64,000 nt of DNA. Origin: Tuberibacillus sp. Marseille-P3662 (GTDB lineage: Bacteria; Bacillota; Bacilli; Bacillales; Sporolactobacillaceae). Below, in pieces: positions 63,020-64,000 of this stretch. The notes beneath the pieces were generated by a model, which did not search any database, was not told the DNA's origin, and saw nothing but the letters and a program-made list of their open reading frames with translations. The first letter of the stretch is position 1; every line of letters starts with the position of its first letter. The translations under genes and the position numbers were made by a program. Location: NCBI RefSeq assembly GCF_900178005.1, contig NZ_FXBS01000006.1:744001-808000 (forward strand). The letters are read 5' to 3'.

Positions 63020-64000
63020 ATGAAGACGACGATTTCGCAAGTGCATCAATTCGTCGGTCAAGACATTAAAATCGGTGTTTGGCTGGCCAACAAACGTTCA
63101 AGCGGAAAGATTCAATTTTTACAACTTAGAGATGGAACAGGTTTTATACAAGGCGTCATCGTTAAAAAAGCCGTTTCTGAAGCAGCTTGGGAGGCGGCAC
63201 AACAACTGACCCAAGAAAGTTCCTTTTATGTCTACGGAACGGTTCAAGCGGATGATCGGGCACCGTCAGGATTTGAATTGACGGTTAATGATATCGAAGT
63301 TATACATATCGCTGAAGATTATCCAATTACACCTAAGGAACATGGAACGGAATTTTTGATGGATAATCGCCATTTGTGGCTCCGTTCTAGTCGGCAGAAC
63401 GCGATTTTGCGTATTCGTAATGAAATTATTAAAGCGACTTATGAGTTCTTTAATAACGAAGCATTTGTCAAAATTGATCCGCCAATTCTTACTGGGAGTT
63501 CAGCGGAAGGGACTACAGATTTATTTCACACCCAATATTTTGATCAGGATGCCTATTTATCGCAAAGTGGACAACTTTATATGGAAGCGGCCGCAATGGC
63601 CTTTGGAAAAGTGTTTTCGTTTGGTCCGACCTTTCGTGCTGAAAAATCGAAAACACGTCGCCATTTGATTGAGTTTTGGATGATTGAACCGGAAATGGCG
63701 TTCATGGATCATGAGGAAAGTTTGCAGGTACAAGAACGTTATGTCTCCTATGTCGTTCAGTCTGTTTTGGATAATTGTAAACAGGAGTTACAGACGTTAG
63801 ACCGTGATGTTACAAAATTAGGTCAGGTGACAGCTCCTTTTCCACGTATTACTTACGACGATGCGGTTCAATTACTGTTGGAAAAAGGATTTGATGATAT
63901 CGAATGGGGTGAAGACTTTGGTGCACCGCATGAAACGGCCATTGCTGAAAGTTTTGATAAACCCGTATTCATCACAAACTATCCAAAAGATATTAAAGCT
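63020..64000 (+). CDS. asnS: Asparaginyl-tRNA synthetase, N-terminal part (runs off the window)
   Basis: A frame open from ATG 63020 to the window edge (327 codons). It starts with the OB-fold anticodon-binding domain ([24 protein letters not shown], in parts) and continues into the class II catalytic core with motif 2-like [28 protein letters not shown] (in parts). The order aspB-asnS is the B. subtilis order. GGAGGTAGTCGC gives a strong ribosome-binding site. The 3' end lies outside. Confidence 0.95.
   Translation, partial: MKTTISQVHQFVGQDIKIGVWLANKRSSGKIQFLQLRDGTGFIQGVIVKKAVSEAAWEAAQQLTQESSFYVYGTVQADDRAPSGFELTVNDIEVIHIAEDYPITPKEHGTEFLMDNRHLWLRSSRQNAILRIRNEIIKATYEFFNNEAFVKIDPPILTGSSAEGTTDLFHTQYFDQDAYLSQSGQLYMEAAAMAFGKVFSFGPTFRAEKSKTRRHLIEFWMIEPEMAFMDHEESLQVQERYVSYVVQSVLDNCKQELQTLDRDVTKLGQVTAPFPRITYDDAVQLLLEKGFDDIEWGEDFGAPHETAIAESFDKPVFITNYPKDIKA

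Noticed and set aside
1-64000. CRISPR arrays, tRNA or rRNA genes, insertion sequences, prophage genes
   Set aside because: No regularly spaced repeats, cloverleaf-like or rRNA segments, transposase or phage genes were seen when reading the window.

Overview
The window is a stretch of chromosome from a spore-forming, bacillithiol-using member of the Bacillales (Bacillaceae or a near family such as Sporolactobacillaceae; the genus cannot be named from sequence alone). Gene content and order follow the B. subtilis resE - asnS segment closely. Spore genes (cotJABC, sleB-ypeB, spoVIF-like, spoIVA, ypjB), bacillithiol genes (bshA, ypdA), a menaquinol-cytochrome c reductase (qcrABC) and menaquinone synthesis (hepS-menG-hepT) indicate a respiring endospore former. 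No tRNA, rRNA, CRISPR array, insertion sequence or prophage was seen, and almost everything reads on the + strand.

Layout. 1-5.1 kb: 3' part of the ResE sensor kinase, then a cobalamin riboswitch with a terminator controlling a BtuFCD importer whose ATPase has an unexplained C-terminal extension, then a convergent family I pyrophosphatase. 5.1-12.5 kb: a dead ferredoxin remnant, ypbB-recS-ypbD, small membrane proteins, the cotJ operon on the minus strand, a metallophosphatase and a MecA-family adaptor. 12.6-21.4 kb: ddl, gudB, ypdA-ansA, prsW, sleB-ypeB, ypfA-ypfB. 21.4-31.5 kb: cmk-plsC, an S1-domain protein, yphA, der-plsY-gpsA, spoVIF-like, a DUF2768 protein, yphF, spoIVA and hbs. 31.6-36.8 kb: folE-mtrB (mtrB encodes TRAP), hepS-menG-hepT, ndk and cheR. 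36.8-46.2 kb: aroC and a reduced tryptophan supraoperon trpDCFBA-hisC-tyrA-aroA without aroB, aroH or trpE. 46.3-53.3 kb: an uncharacterised protein, ypiA, ypiB, ypiF, qcrABC, ypjA, ypjB. 53.3-64 kb: a YitT protein, mazG-dapB-mgsA-bshA-cca-birA-panB-panC, ypmA-ypmB-aspB and the 5' part of asnS.

The most interesting system is tryptophan control. The window encodes TRAP and also its apparent target. The trp leader has nine regularly spaced GAG/UAG-type triplets before an intrinsic terminator. A second run of five triplets spans the trpD ribosome-binding site. Because trpE is gone, control normally placed on trpE seems to act on trpD, at both transcription and translation. Secondary leads are a 3'-only ferredoxin pseudogene, gene losses relative to the B. 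subtilis order (bshB1, panD, dinG, aroB, aroH, trpE), a 57-nt motif shared by two intergenic regions, a GC-rich multi-hairpin element, and a three-hairpin candidate small RNA after the spoVIF-like gene.
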